A DNA stretch of 62,534 nt from a bacterium (GTDB lineage: Bacteria; CSSED10-310; JAFGSJ01). The notes beneath the pieces are model-generated. The model did not search any database. It was not told the origin of the DNA and worked only from the letters and a program-made list of their open reading frames with translations. Made by a program: the position numbers and the translations under genes. Of this stretch, positions 26,409 to 35,220 are shown piece after piece. The stretch is from assembly GCA_016934675.1 (NCBI GenBank), contig JAFGSJ010000100.1, forward strand, positions 1 through 62,534, in the 5' to 3' direction. Position 1 is the stretch's first letter. The number at the start of each line of letters is the position of its first letter.

Positions 26409-27482
26409 ATGGACAAAAGCCCGCCGCTCATTCCACAAAGTAAAGCATCAAGAATTGCTATGATTCGTTTTAGTTCACTGGGAGATATCATTCTGACACT
26501 CGGGGTGATTCGCACGCTGAAACAGAGTTGGCCGGATTGTCATCTGGCAGTCATCGTCAAGGAACAGTATGCGGTTTTGTTTGATCAGGATCCTGATGTA
26601 GACGAGGTCATGCCGTTATATCGATCAGATCAAGTCAGAGGAAATCCCATGCGCGATTTATTGGCGAGATTTCGGGCTGGTCGGTTTGATCTGGTGCTTG
26701 ATCTTCATGCGAACATACGGAGTCGCGTACTTGGGCTAGTCCATTATCCGAAGCGGGTCATACGATATAGCAAGGGTAGTGTGCAGAGGCGTTTCTTAGT
26801 TTTGACCGGGTATAATCCGGGGCGGATACAGGCGGTATCGGAGCGGTATCTGGAGACGATTCGGCCGTGGTGTGCGGAAGAGGTAAAGGAAGTGCCCCGA
26901 CTTCACTGTGACCGTGCGGATCGTGACAAAGCTGGTGATGTTTTGAGGGCAGTCTTTCCGGGAGATGGTCCACTCATAGGTTGCGCGCCCGGGGCCCGTC
27001 ATTTCACCAAGCGTTGGCCGCTCGAACGGTATGCTGAGTTGATTGGTTTACTCCGGTCATTGGCAGGCAGGATCAGGGGAGTGGTCGTATTTGGTGATGA
27101 GAAAGAGACCGGTTTTGGCAGGTACCTGTACGAGCGTTATCCTGATTTTGTCTTGGACCGGACCGGTAGTCAGGGTTTACGGGAAACGGCGGCTCTGATA
27201 GCCGGATGTGCCGCGTTCGTATCGAATGATACGGGTTTGATGCACATGGCTACTGCGGTTGGTACGCCGGTGCTGGCCCTTTTTGGTCCGACCAGTCGTG
27301 AGTTCGGTTTTTTTCCTATGGGTCCGAGGGACCAGGTCATCGAACACGATCTGGGCTGCCGTCCCTGTTCGTTGCATGGTGGGCGTCAATGTCCTCTTGG
27401 TACGTTTGCCTGTCTGAGCATGATCCAAGCCGACGAGGTCTATTCACGTCTCATGGCTCTTCTTGACAAGTCCGCCGTATGA
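26409..27482 (+). CDS. Glycosyltransferase family 9 (heptosyltransferase-like)
   Basis: 357 residues. GT9 landmarks: MIRFSSLGDIILTLGVIRTLKQ, LDLHANIRSRVLG, GCAPGARHFTKRWPLERYAELI, VVFGDEKETG, and the donor-site block FVSNDTGLMHMATAVGTPVLALFGPTS, then LGCRPCSLHGGRQCPLG. The family moves ADP-heptose onto lipopolysaccharide core or related acceptors, so this supports an LPS-bearing envelope. GAGGACATCG precedes the ATG. Specificity among heptosyltransferases I-III cannot be fixed. Confidence 0.92.
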   Translation: MDKSPPLIPQSKASRIAMIRFSSLGDIILTLGVIRTLKQSWPDCHLAVIVKEQYAVLFDQDPDVDEVMPLYRSDQVRGNPMRDLLARFRAGRFDLVLDLHANIRSRVLGLVHYPKRVIRYSKGSVQRRFLVLTGYNPGRIQAVSERYLETIRPWCAEEVKEVPRLHCDRADRDKAGDVLRAVFPGDGPLIGCAPGARHFTKRWPLERYAELIGLLRSLAGRIRGVVVFGDEKETGFGRYLYERYPDFVLDRTGSQGLRETAALIAGCAAFVSNDTGLMHMATAVGTPVLALFGPTSREFGFFPMGPRDQVIEHDLGCRPCSLHGGRQCPLGTFACLSMIQADEVYSRLMALLDKSAV

Positions 27483-27584
27483 AATATATCTTACGCGGGT
27501 CATGACCAGGAGTTCCGGACCGGTATGGATTGGTCCAGGTATCTGGTCACTCATACGTTTCGAGCATGATCAAGGAGCAGGAGC

Positions 27585-29324
27585 ATGGACAGTTTTGTAA
27601 TCCGGGCGATAGTACATGAGCTGAGTTCTGTATTGCTGTCCTGCCAGGTCACCAGGGTTCGGAGTATGGTCGAACCGGGTCTGCTCCTGACTTTCAGGTC
27701 CAATCAGGGTGAGCGGGAACTTCTTGTATCCTGGTCCGATCATCTATCGCGCTTGCACCTTACCGGGCGGAATTGGCCGGTCGCGCGGATTGAAACGCCC
27801 ATGGCCCAGCTTTTGAAAAAACACGTAGTAAACGGCACGCTGCTTGGGATAGACCTGCCTGTGGGCGAACGGATGGTCTCTTTTCGGTTTAGCTCTCCTT
27901 TGGATAAAAATGCGGAGATCAACCTGACTCTTCAATTTTTTGGGGTCTATACCAATTTGATACTCTGGGAGGGCAATTCGCGGACCATTATCACTGATCT
28001 AAAACAGTCAATCAGAACAGTCGACGAGCTGAAGTGCGCCAGCACAGATAAGGGGACCAGTGCTCCGGGCAAATACAATCCTTTTATGATAAGCCGGTCT
28101 GCATTCGATGACTTGCGGAAAACGAAAAGCGACCTGACCTATCCTCTTTTTCTCAAGAGGTCCTTCTTCTCGATCAGTCAGCAAACAGCAGAGCTTGTCG
28201 GAAAATTTCATGAAGACAGCTCGGCCACAGAATGGGAATGTTTCGAGCGATTGATACATATTTATCAGCACGATCTCTGGTCACCGGCGGTCGGATATCA
28301 CCGTTCGGAAAGGGGCGATCTGGTCCCGCACCGCATAATGGCTTTTCAATTAAGTGAACAGGATGATCAGGTCACTCGTTTCGAGTCTTTCGAAGCGGCG
28401 TGCGACCTTTTTTATAGTTACCATGTGCACAATCAACGGATTGAAATCCTGAAAAAAGAGTTATTGAAACGGGTGAAGAATGAGCTCAAAAAGGTCGAAC
28501 ATACTTTGACCAAGCTTCTTGAAGAGCAGCATGAATGTGAGCGGCATGAACGATTCAAGAAGTATGGCGATCTTATCCTGACCAACCTGTCAGATATGCA
28601 ACCACGACAGCATCATCTGACTGTATCGGATATTTTGAGTGAACCTGTATCAGAAGTCACGATCGAGCTTGATCCATCTCGCACCGGAGTGCAGAACGCC
28701 CAGATTTATTACAAGAAGGCTTCAAAACTAAAACGGCGGGAGGCTGTGATCGGGGAAAGGATTGCCCGGTCCGATGGAAAACGGGAACGGCTCCAGTCTT
28801 TGAAAAGTCAAATTGAGGACTCGTCTGACCTGGCCTATCTGGAAAGTCTGCAAACAGTCAAACCCAAGGATGTAGTCCGACCGCGAAAACGATCAAAGAA
28901 GGCCGGGTCCGATAAAAAACAAGCCCAGCATCCGTTCCGCAGATTTCAATCCACGGATGGTTGGTTGATTCTGGTTGGACGCAACAACAAAGAGAATGAT
29001 CTTCTGACATTTCAGACCGCTCAACCCGATGATTTTTTTCTGCATGTTCGCGATTACGGTGGTTCGCATATAATTGTCAAGAACAAGGGTCGCAAACAAT
29101 CGATGCCTGCCGAGACCCTGATTGAGGCGGCCACTCTGGCCGGGCATTATTCCCAGGGTCGCACACAACCTGCCCTTGATATCACTGTCACCCAGAAGAA
29201 ATATGTCCGAAAACCAAAAGGTTTCCCCCCGGGAAAGGTGCTGATCGAACGTGAAAAAAACATCCGGGTCGAGATGGACCGGAAAATGCTGGAACGCCTC
29301 TTTACCGCTCAGGATGAATCCTGA
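27585..29324 (+). CDS. rqcH: Rqc2 homologue RqcH (NFACT family)
   Basis: 579 residues. It binds obstructed 50S subunits and recruits tRNA-Ala to add C-terminal alanine tails that mark stalled proteins for degradation. The NFACT-N domain (about 1-250) starts MDSFVIRAIVHELSSVLLSC; a coiled-coil with KKELLKRVKNELKKVEHTL covers about 285-330; the NFACT-R domain (about 450-560) contains WLILVGRNNKENDLL, DDFFLHVRDYGGSHIIVK and HYSQGR. Some members have also been called fibronectin-binding proteins. AAGGAGCAGGAGC precedes the ATG. It pairs functionally with the S4 protein at 10695. Confidence 0.93.
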   Translation: MDSFVIRAIVHELSSVLLSCQVTRVRSMVEPGLLLTFRSNQGERELLVSWSDHLSRLHLTGRNWPVARIETPMAQLLKKHVVNGTLLGIDLPVGERMVSFRFSSPLDKNAEINLTLQFFGVYTNLILWEGNSRTIITDLKQSIRTVDELKCASTDKGTSAPGKYNPFMISRSAFDDLRKTKSDLTYPLFLKRSFFSISQQTAELVGKFHEDSSATEWECFERLIHIYQHDLWSPAVGYHRSERGDLVPHRIMAFQLSEQDDQVTRFESFEAACDLFYSYHVHNQRIEILKKELLKRVKNELKKVEHTLTKLLEEQHECERHERFKKYGDLILTNLSDMQPRQHHLTVSDILSEPVSEVTIELDPSRTGVQNAQIYYKKASKLKRREAVIGERIARSDGKRERLQSLKSQIEDSSDLAYLESLQTVKPKDVVRPRKRSKKAGSDKKQAQHPFRRFQSTDGWLILVGRNNKENDLLTFQTAQPDDFFLHVRDYGGSHIIVKNKGRKQSMPAETLIEAATLAGHYSQGRTQPALDITVTQKKYVRKPKGFPPGKVLIEREKNIRVEMDRKMLERLFTAQDES

Positions 29325-29395
29325 GACTGCCCTTTTTTTCACGGATCGTGTAACATGATCATAAGTTTCCGGGTTGTACTAGTTGAGAGGTGATG

Positions 29396-29938
29396 ATGAA
29401 GTTTCACGACGAGGAATTGATGGTCATGTTCGCAGCAGGTATGATCGAAGCTTTTGATATGCTCTATGAGCGCTATCGCGACCGGATCTATCGGTTTGCT
29501 TTGGTCTGTCTGCACCATCCCCAGGATGCGGAGGAAATCGTGCAGGAAGTATTCATGCGTCTGTCCCGTTCAGGTCGCCACTATCATCCACAGGGAAAAT
29601 TCAAAGCCTGGCTCTTTCAAATTGCGGCCAATCGGATCAGGTCTCTGGCTGCCAGCCGGAGCCGAGACATGGTCCGCAGGATCGAATTCGAGCAATTACA
29701 GGTGGTGGAAGGAACTGAACAGACGTCTGATCAGGTGCTCGACCGAGATTTGGTGCGAAAGGCCCTGGCTTCTTTACCTGAACAGCACAGACTGGTTTTG
29801 GTCTTGCGTGAACTCGAAGGGTTCGGCTATGATACAATTGCCCGGTCCCTGGGATTGAGCCCTGAGAATGCCCGGGTCATGCATCATCGTGCTCGCCGGC
29901 AAGCCTGTACAATTCTTAACTCGCGGAACGGGGGCTGA
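29396..29938 (+). CDS. ECF-type RNA polymerase sigma factor
   Basis: About 180 residues with sigma region 2 (about 10-80: AFDMLYERYRDRIYRFALVCL, DAEEIVQEVFMRLSR, FKAWLFQIAANRIRSL) and region 4 (about 115-170: ALASLPEQHRLVLVLRELEGF, DTIARSLGLSPENARVMHHRARR). Lacks regions 1 and 3, as ECF factors do. GAGAGG is five bases before the ATG at 29396; GTG and ATG codons three and six bases upstream are alternatives. It heads a tight three-gene unit with a candidate anti-sigma factor and a GspE-type ATPase. Confidence 0.92.
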   Translation: MKFHDEELMVMFAAGMIEAFDMLYERYRDRIYRFALVCLHHPQDAEEIVQEVFMRLSRSGRHYHPQGKFKAWLFQIAANRIRSLAASRSRDMVRRIEFEQLQVVEGTEQTSDQVLDRDLVRKALASLPEQHRLVLVLRELEGFGYDTIARSLGLSPENARVMHHRARRQACTILNSRNGG

Positions 29939-29940
29939 TC

Positions 29941-30420
29941 ATGAACGAGAACCATGAAGCTTTGTGCGAATGCATCGACCAGTATCTTGATGACGAACTG
30001 GACCAGACCGCTCGGACTGAATTTGAACGACACCTGAACGTCTGCCCTGATTGCCAGGCATATCTCGAGGCATATAATCACTTGCTCCAAACGCTCGATC
30101 AATGTGCCCGAGGCGTGACCCTGCCTGATGATGTCGATCTCAAAATCCGGCACGAGATACTCCGTGAATTGGGACAATCGCAGCACCCGTCGCAGATAAT
30201 GGATATTGAAGAGTTGGCTCGGTTCCTGGCTATGCCCGTCCCTGAAATCGTGAAACTTTTGGACCAATTGCCCTCATTCGAACTTGGAGGTCGCATCCGT
30301 TTCCGTCGGGACAGGATTATAGCCTGGCTCGAAGAACGTGAACGAAAAATGTCTTGGGAACGCGATCAGGCCAATTTTCAGACCAAACAGAAACTAATTC
30401 GTTTCCCTGGAGGACAATGA
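29941..30420 (+). CDS. Candidate zinc-finger anti-sigma factor with a helix-turn-helix-like C-terminus
   Basis: 159 residues. The first 45 form an anti-sigma zinc finger: CECIDQYLDDELDQTAR, then HLNVCPDC, giving the H-x3-C-x2-C pattern with an upstream Cys. Residues about 85-140 (MDIEELARFLAMPVPEIVKL, SFELGGRIRFRRDRIIAWLE) look like an excisionase-type winged helix-turn-helix (the HTH_17 kind). No membrane segment is present, unlike most such anti-sigma factors, so it is probably cytoplasmic. It starts two bases after the sigma gene and ends in an ATGA overlap with the ATPase. Negative control of the sigma factor is inference from gene order and the zinc finger. Confidence 0.82.
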   Translation: MNENHEALCECIDQYLDDELDQTARTEFERHLNVCPDCQAYLEAYNHLLQTLDQCARGVTLPDDVDLKIRHEILRELGQSQHPSQIMDIEELARFLAMPVPEIVKLLDQLPSFELGGRIRFRRDRIIAWLEERERKMSWERDQANFQTKQKLIRFPGGQ

Positions 30421-31961
30421 TGAGCACACTGGAACTCAATCAGTATGTTGCCGATTTTTTTGCCCGGTTCGGGCGCTTAATCGCGAATGGCGTGCCGTTA
30501 TTGAGCGCGCTCGAAGTCAGTGCCGCTGAGAAGGCACAATATCCTGCATTTCAGCTCATGCTCAAACGCATGATTCGTTCAATCGAGATCGGGCATACCC
30601 TATCTTCGAGCATGAGTGCATACAACTTTTTTCCACAACCCTTGATCAGTGCCATAATGAATGCTGAACAGAAGGGTATTCTTGACGTTGTCCTGCAAGG
30701 CTTGCCCGGTTCAATTCTGCAGGGTGATTTTCCGCTTGGGGAATTGCCCAGCCTGGATGTGCTTGAAGCAGAAACCACTACTGACGAACACGAGACCATC
30801 CCTGTCCTTGTTGAAACGCTGCTGAGGAATGCTGTCCTGGCCCGTGCCAGCGATATGCACATCGAACCGACCAGGACCGGCAGTATCATTCGTTTCCGGA
30901 TCGATGGGACCTTACACCGTCAGGAGCAACAGTTGACACCAATGCAACACCAGGCTGTCGTCAGCCGACTCAAGATCATGGCCGGTCTCGATGTGGCTGA
31001 AAGGAAATTGCCTCAGGACGGACGTCATGTCTCGACCCTCGAGATGCTTGATGACCATAAGGAACAGAAAAAGGTCAAAATCGATCTGCGAGTGTCCATC
31101 TGTAATTTTTTTCATGGTGAAAAAGTGGTCATTCGCTTCCTGGACCAAGGGAATTTTCCGGAGACATTCGAGCGGATCATGATCGGTGAACGTCTTGCCT
31201 TCGTGCGGACCTGGCTGAAGAAACCGCATGGTTTGATCCTGGTGACCGGACCGAGCGGTTGTGGCAAAACTACTACTCTGTACATGATGATCCAGGAGTT
31301 GGCCGCCCGAGAAGCAATCAATGTTCTGACCGTCGAAGACCCGGTCGAGTTTCTCTTACCCAACACCAATCAGATGCAGATTCAACCATCCCTCGGACTC
31401 ACTTTCGAGACAGCTTTGCGTGCCCTGCTCAGGCAGGACCCTGACGTCATCGCCGTCGGTGAGGTCCGCGATCCCGAGACCGCTCTGCTCATGTCAAAAG
31501 TTGCCATGACCGGTCACCTGGTCCTGTCCCAGCTCCATACTCATGACAGCATCGCCGCCCTGACTCTGCTTCGAGAAGCAGGTGTGCCCTTCTACAGTCT
31601 GCGACAAAGCCTGGTCGGCATCGTGGCCCAGAGACTTGTCCGCCGACTCTGCCCTGAATGTAAACGACTTGCCTCTCCAGATGAAATGAAGAACATACCC
31701 GAATCGTTTCGACAATGCAACAACCATCACGTCGCAGTCGGTTGCAGGCAGTGTTCAGGTATCGGATACAAGGGACGACTCGCCCTTTATGAAATTTTCG
31801 AGCCCTCACCAGCTTTCTGGAACATGGTTGCCGAAGGCGCATCCGAGCAAACCTTGCGAGCCATGATCAGAGAAAAACACCTGACTTTGTTTGATCACGG
31901 CTGTGAATTGATCGAACAGGGCCTGACGACCTGGTCCGAAGTCGAACGCACCACATCATAA
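30420..31961 (+). CDS. GspE/PilB-type ATPase with an N-terminal GspF-like domain
   Basis: 513 residues. Residues about 10-100 resemble the cytoplasmic domain of GspF/PilC (FFARFGRLIANGVPLLSALE, SIEIGHTLSSSM, PLISAIMNAEQKGILDVVLQ), not the usual MshEN domain. The secretion ATPase follows: RASDMHIEPT, DLRVSICNFFHGEKVVIRFL, Walker A GPSGCGKTT at about 280, Asp box LTVEDPVEF, Walker B ALLRQDPDVIAVGEVRDPET, HLVLSQLHTHDS, and the four-Cys zinc site CPEC...CRQC. The start at 30420 has GGAGGA five bases ahead. It would power pilin assembly or type II secretion; no pilin, platform or secretin gene lies nearby. Confidence 0.9.
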   Translation: MSTLELNQYVADFFARFGRLIANGVPLLSALEVSAAEKAQYPAFQLMLKRMIRSIEIGHTLSSSMSAYNFFPQPLISAIMNAEQKGILDVVLQGLPGSILQGDFPLGELPSLDVLEAETTTDEHETIPVLVETLLRNAVLARASDMHIEPTRTGSIIRFRIDGTLHRQEQQLTPMQHQAVVSRLKIMAGLDVAERKLPQDGRHVSTLEMLDDHKEQKKVKIDLRVSICNFFHGEKVVIRFLDQGNFPETFERIMIGERLAFVRTWLKKPHGLILVTGPSGCGKTTTLYMMIQELAAREAINVLTVEDPVEFLLPNTNQMQIQPSLGLTFETALRALLRQDPDVIAVGEVRDPETALLMSKVAMTGHLVLSQLHTHDSIAALTLLREAGVPFYSLRQSLVGIVAQRLVRRLCPECKRLASPDEMKNIPESFRQCNNHHVAVGCRQCSGIGYKGRLALYEIFEPSPAFWNMVAEGASEQTLRAMIREKHLTLFDHGCELIEQGLTTWSEVERTTS

Positions 31962-31970
31962 GAACCGGTT

Positions 31971-32993
31971 TTACTGGAGCAGAAACGATCGGACCAGATC
32001 ATTGATGGTACCGGTCTGGGAAATGGTCACATCGTGGCTGGCATTCGGAATGAGTTCGGTCCGTATGGCCGGAGCGACATGATGCAAGCGCTCAAGAGCA
32101 TCGTGAGCCGGATAAATGACTTCATGTTCCCCGACCAGGAAAAGTACAGGCAATTGCAGACTCTGCCATTGCTCATCCGATAGTACGGTCGGATTGACCG
32201 GCATACGAAAAGAAAAACACTTGAATGCCTTCAGCGCATCATTCAACCAGTAATCGAGTTGACGTTTACTGATTTCATCATTTTTTTTCACCAAGTCCTG
32301 ACACATCCATGTGACCAGGAATTGGTTCATGAAAAAACGGTGAGGTGGTAAAGAACCGATCAGTGCCCGCCAAGCCCATTGTGCGGGTAACGGAATGACC
32401 GAGGCAACCGGTGCGACCAGGACCAATTTATGGAGCCGCTCCTGATGTCGCAAGGCGTACTGAACGGCTAACCAGCCGCCGAATGATAATCCCATCAGGT
32501 TGCAGCGGCTTTCGCAATCAAGAACGGTTAAAAGCTCATTCAGCCAGGCGCATAAATCTTCCACTTTCCTGATCGCTTGTGTGTTCACACTTCGTCCGAC
32601 ATCATAAATATTGTCGACTGCGTATATTCTGAAATAGTTGGCTAAGCCATGACTATTGGGCTGCCAAATCAACGAGGAGGCAAAACCCGAAGGCAGTAAT
32701 ACCAAGGGAGGGGCATTTTTCTGACCACAAATAGTCACCCATGTTTTGCCGAATGAGGTCTCGAAGTATCGGGCCTCAACCGGGGATGGCCAGTCTCGGG
32801 AACGCCGATCATAGTAATCCAGATACTCTTTTTCTGCCTTTCCCGATTTAAACGGATAAAAAGGGGGTAAAGCGGAATAATCAGGGCTCTTGAACATTGA
32901 ACGGAAAAACCGGACCAATAAAACTACAATGATAATAATGACCGCACCACTACTTATAATAATGATAGAACCCAATGAAGGTAAGCTGATCAT
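31971..32993 (-). CDS. Membrane-anchored alpha/beta hydrolase
   Basis: 340 residues. An N-terminal membrane helix (SIIIISSGAVIIIIVVLLVRFF) is followed by an alpha/beta hydrolase fold: oxyanion region LVLLPSGFASSLIWQPNS, nucleophile elbow NLMGLSFGGWLA (Ser), a late acid region LFLVGEHEVIYPAHDAL and the final His in PNASHDVTISQTG. Probably an esterase or lipase-like enzyme facing the periplasm or cytoplasm side. AAGAGGGAAGAATC precedes the ATG. It is the last gene of a four-gene minus-strand unit and faces the GspE-like gene tail to tail. Confidence 0.88.
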   Translation of the reverse strand: MISLPSLGSIIIISSGAVIIIIVVLLVRFFRSMFKSPDYSALPPFYPFKSGKAEKEYLDYYDRRSRDWPSPVEARYFETSFGKTWVTICGQKNAPPLVLLPSGFASSLIWQPNSHGLANYFRIYAVDNIYDVGRSVNTQAIRKVEDLCAWLNELLTVLDCESRCNLMGLSFGGWLAVQYALRHQERLHKLVLVAPVASVIPLPAQWAWRALIGSLPPHRFFMNQFLVTWMCQDLVKKNDEISKRQLDYWLNDALKAFKCFSFRMPVNPTVLSDEQWQSLQLPVLFLVGEHEVIYPAHDALERLHHVAPAIRTELIPNASHDVTISQTGTINDLVRSFLLQ

Positions 32994-33005
32994 GATTCTT
33001 CCCTC

Positions 33006-33467
33006 TTAATTGTACGAATTATCTGGTGTTTCGATAATTTCCCAAACGAGCCTGACTGCTTCTTTGACGCATTTCATACAGATGGTATCCTTTAAAGCCC
33101 GATCCCGATATTCACTCTGACCAGATTTTGTCTTCAAATCGACTCCCAGTAATTCACGACAAAGACAGGAACCGTATTGATCCTGAAATCTGTCCATGAA
33201 TATGGTAATTGCATCATAGACTTTTTCCTTAGCTCGCGTATCATGTGCGTCAGGCGAACCATAGAGCAAACTCAAGACCATGAGTCCACCGGTGACGGCT
33301 CCGCATACTTCCTGCTTGCGAGCCATACCCGCTCCAAATCCTGATGCAATTTTCAGCAGCACCTCTTGATCGATACTATAAAGATCATGAAAAGCAAAGA
33401 GAACTGATTGGGCACAATTGTAACCTTTGTTGAAACAGTCATGAGCAATTTCGCTACGGTTAGGCAT
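33006..33467 (-). CDS. C_GCAxxG_C_C family protein
   Basis: About 153 residues. The family pattern is clear: CFNKGYNCAQSVLFAF, then ASGFGAGMARKQEVCGAVTGGLMVLSLLYG, CLCRELLG and a C-terminal CMKCVKEAV. These small proteins are widespread in anaerobes; the conserved Cys residues may bind a metal cluster or do redox work, but the function is not established. The ATG at 33467 follows AAAGGAATAATC and lies right at the end of the glycosyltransferase gene, so the two are co-transcribed. Confidence 0.88.
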   Translation of the reverse strand: MPNRSEIAHDCFNKGYNCAQSVLFAFHDLYSIDQEVLLKIASGFGAGMARKQEVCGAVTGGLMVLSLLYGSPDAHDTRAKEKVYDAITIFMDRFQDQYGSCLCRELLGVDLKTKSGQSEYRDRALKDTICMKCVKEAVRLVWEIIETPDNSYN

Positions 33468-33469
33468 GA

Positions 33470-35212
33470 TTATTCCTTTTCTTTTATCAGGTAAAAAACG
33501 GTGAAAGGCGGCATGTACCAACACTGATAATCGGGCATTCGTCCAGCCTGAAAATGTGCACGCATGGCTCGAGCATCCGCGGGGTCGATATTATCGTGAT
33601 AAATCAGGGCGGGTTTGACTCGTTCGACCCGTTCACAGTACCATGGAATGCGATTGAAATCAGGCAATGGGCAGCAGATGGTCTTCTCAGCTGTCATGAA
33701 AGAGGTAATATAGGCCATCCAGTAACTGCAGCGGGCGTATGAGACCTTGTTTTCTTCGAGAAAACTGTAGTATTTGTCCCAAAGAGCAGCAGAAGAGCGA
33801 GCAGCTTGGACACTCTGATAGTTATGGACCAGACTGCCGAGTACGAGCAGAATAATGAGAAGTTGCGAGAGGAATCTGATCGAACGACGGGCATGGGCCA
33901 AGGGCAAAGAAATGATGACCGGCACGCTGAAAAAAAGAACGACGAGATAACGGGGTGGGCTGATCATATCGCCAAATCGTGAGGTCAGAAAGATTATCAG
34001 GAACAGGCCGACGTGAAGATAAACCAGGGCAATAGCCGGTCGAGGACAGACCGATTTTCGACGAAAAAACGTGCCAATATCGTTTCTGAACAGGACCAAG
34101 CCCAGGATAAGCAGGACCGGTACAATGATTTGACATACAGCAAAAAGAAAAGCGAGAAAAACCTGTTGGGGTTGAAACTCGAACAAGAGTAAGGCAAAAC
34201 CATCCCTCGCAAAATGTAGAGTCCGCTGGAAAAAGACAGTCAGAGAGAGAGGGATCGCATGTTTTTCAGAAAAGAGAAAGATGGTCTGAACAAAACCATA
34301 GATTAATTCTCCTAAAAGCAGGGGAAAAAGACCCAGCAGCAGACCGAGACCGAGAAAGAGGTTGAGCCGAAGGAGGTCTGGACCAAATGCCCGAACATTA
34401 AGAAACAGGATGGCAATGATCATGAGTGAGACCACCTGAGGATTGACCCAGAAAGCACATCCCAATGACCAACCGGATATTAAAACCAAGAGGACCGGTC
34501 TGAATCTGAATCCTGAAACATGGTAGCCCAGGCAGAGTTCCAACAGATAAAAAGCGATTGACGTCAGCATCAGCATTTCCATGAAACCGTTCGAAGTATC
34601 AAATGAGAGTTGAAAAAAATGTCCGGGAGCAAAAATCGCCAATAAAGTGGTCCCGATAGCCACATTTCGGCAGCAGCTCCTTTCTAAAAATCTGTATTGG
34701 AAAAAGAGGAAAAAAACGAAACACAGCAAAGGCACCAGTTTCAAGGCGTGGATTTTCGGTCCGACCAGGAGCATGGGTAGTGCGGCTAAATGAGCAGGTA
34801 ACGAGCCAAGATAATACTGACCATAAAAATAGAGCGGTGGTGGTTGACCTTGAGCAATATGCCAGGCCATCAGACCGGTTATGGCATGATCGGAATGGAA
34901 CCAGCCCGAAATATAAAAGTAGAAAGCTGAACGGAACAGGAGAGCCGATCCAGCCAGGATGAGCAGAAGACGAGCAGGTCTGGTCGGTCCTGCTCCCGTG
35001 ATTGGGCTGGAGAACTGAAACGGGGTGGCTTTCTGACAATTGTGCTGTTCGGTTCGGTATTGCCTCATGACGAGAGTCAGACCGGTCAGGAAGAAAAGCA
35101 AGCCAGCGAGCGAGCCTGTTCGGCTTATCCAGGCAGATAATGACCATAAGGTCTGGGCGAACCAAAAAGTCATGGTCAGTACATAACCAACAATGATCAG
35201 GAGCAGGGCCAT
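33470..35212 (-). CDS. Multi-pass membrane glycosyltransferase (GT39/ArnT-like, GT-C fold)
   Basis: 580 residues with about ten membrane helices. The first periplasmic loop contains SGWFHSDHAITGLMAWHIAQGQPPPLYFYGQYY, where the acidic residue and following aromatic-rich segment match GT-C transferases that use polyprenyl-phosphate sugars. A C-terminal soluble region (YSFLEENKVSYARCSYWMAY onward) is presumably periplasmic. It lies nine bases downstream of the sirtuin gene. Sugar and acceptor unknown. Confidence 0.82.
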   Translation of the reverse strand: MALLLIIVGYVLTMTFWFAQTLWSLSAWISRTGSLAGLLFFLTGLTLVMRQYRTEQHNCQKATPFQFSSPITGAGPTRPARLLLILAGSALLFRSAFYFYISGWFHSDHAITGLMAWHIAQGQPPPLYFYGQYYLGSLPAHLAALPMLLVGPKIHALKLVPLLCFVFFLFFQYRFLERSCCRNVAIGTTLLAIFAPGHFFQLSFDTSNGFMEMLMLTSIAFYLLELCLGYHVSGFRFRPVLLVLISGWSLGCAFWVNPQVVSLMIIAILFLNVRAFGPDLLRLNLFLGLGLLLGLFPLLLGELIYGFVQTIFLFSEKHAIPLSLTVFFQRTLHFARDGFALLLFEFQPQQVFLAFLFAVCQIIVPVLLILGLVLFRNDIGTFFRRKSVCPRPAIALVYLHVGLFLIIFLTSRFGDMISPPRYLVVLFFSVPVIISLPLAHARRSIRFLSQLLIILLVLGSLVHNYQSVQAARSSAALWDKYYSFLEENKVSYARCSYWMAYITSFMTAEKTICCPLPDFNRIPWYCERVERVKPALIYHDNIDPADARAMRAHFQAGRMPDYQCWYMPPFTVFYLIKEKE

Positions 35213-35220
35213 AATCGTTG

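Noticed and set aside
27585..29324. Fibronectin-binding surface protein
   Set aside because: No signal peptide; the NFACT-N and NFACT-R order identifies RqcH.
30420..31961. Complete type II secretion or type IV pilus locus
   Set aside because: No pilin, secretin or full platform gene is found within the flanking genes.
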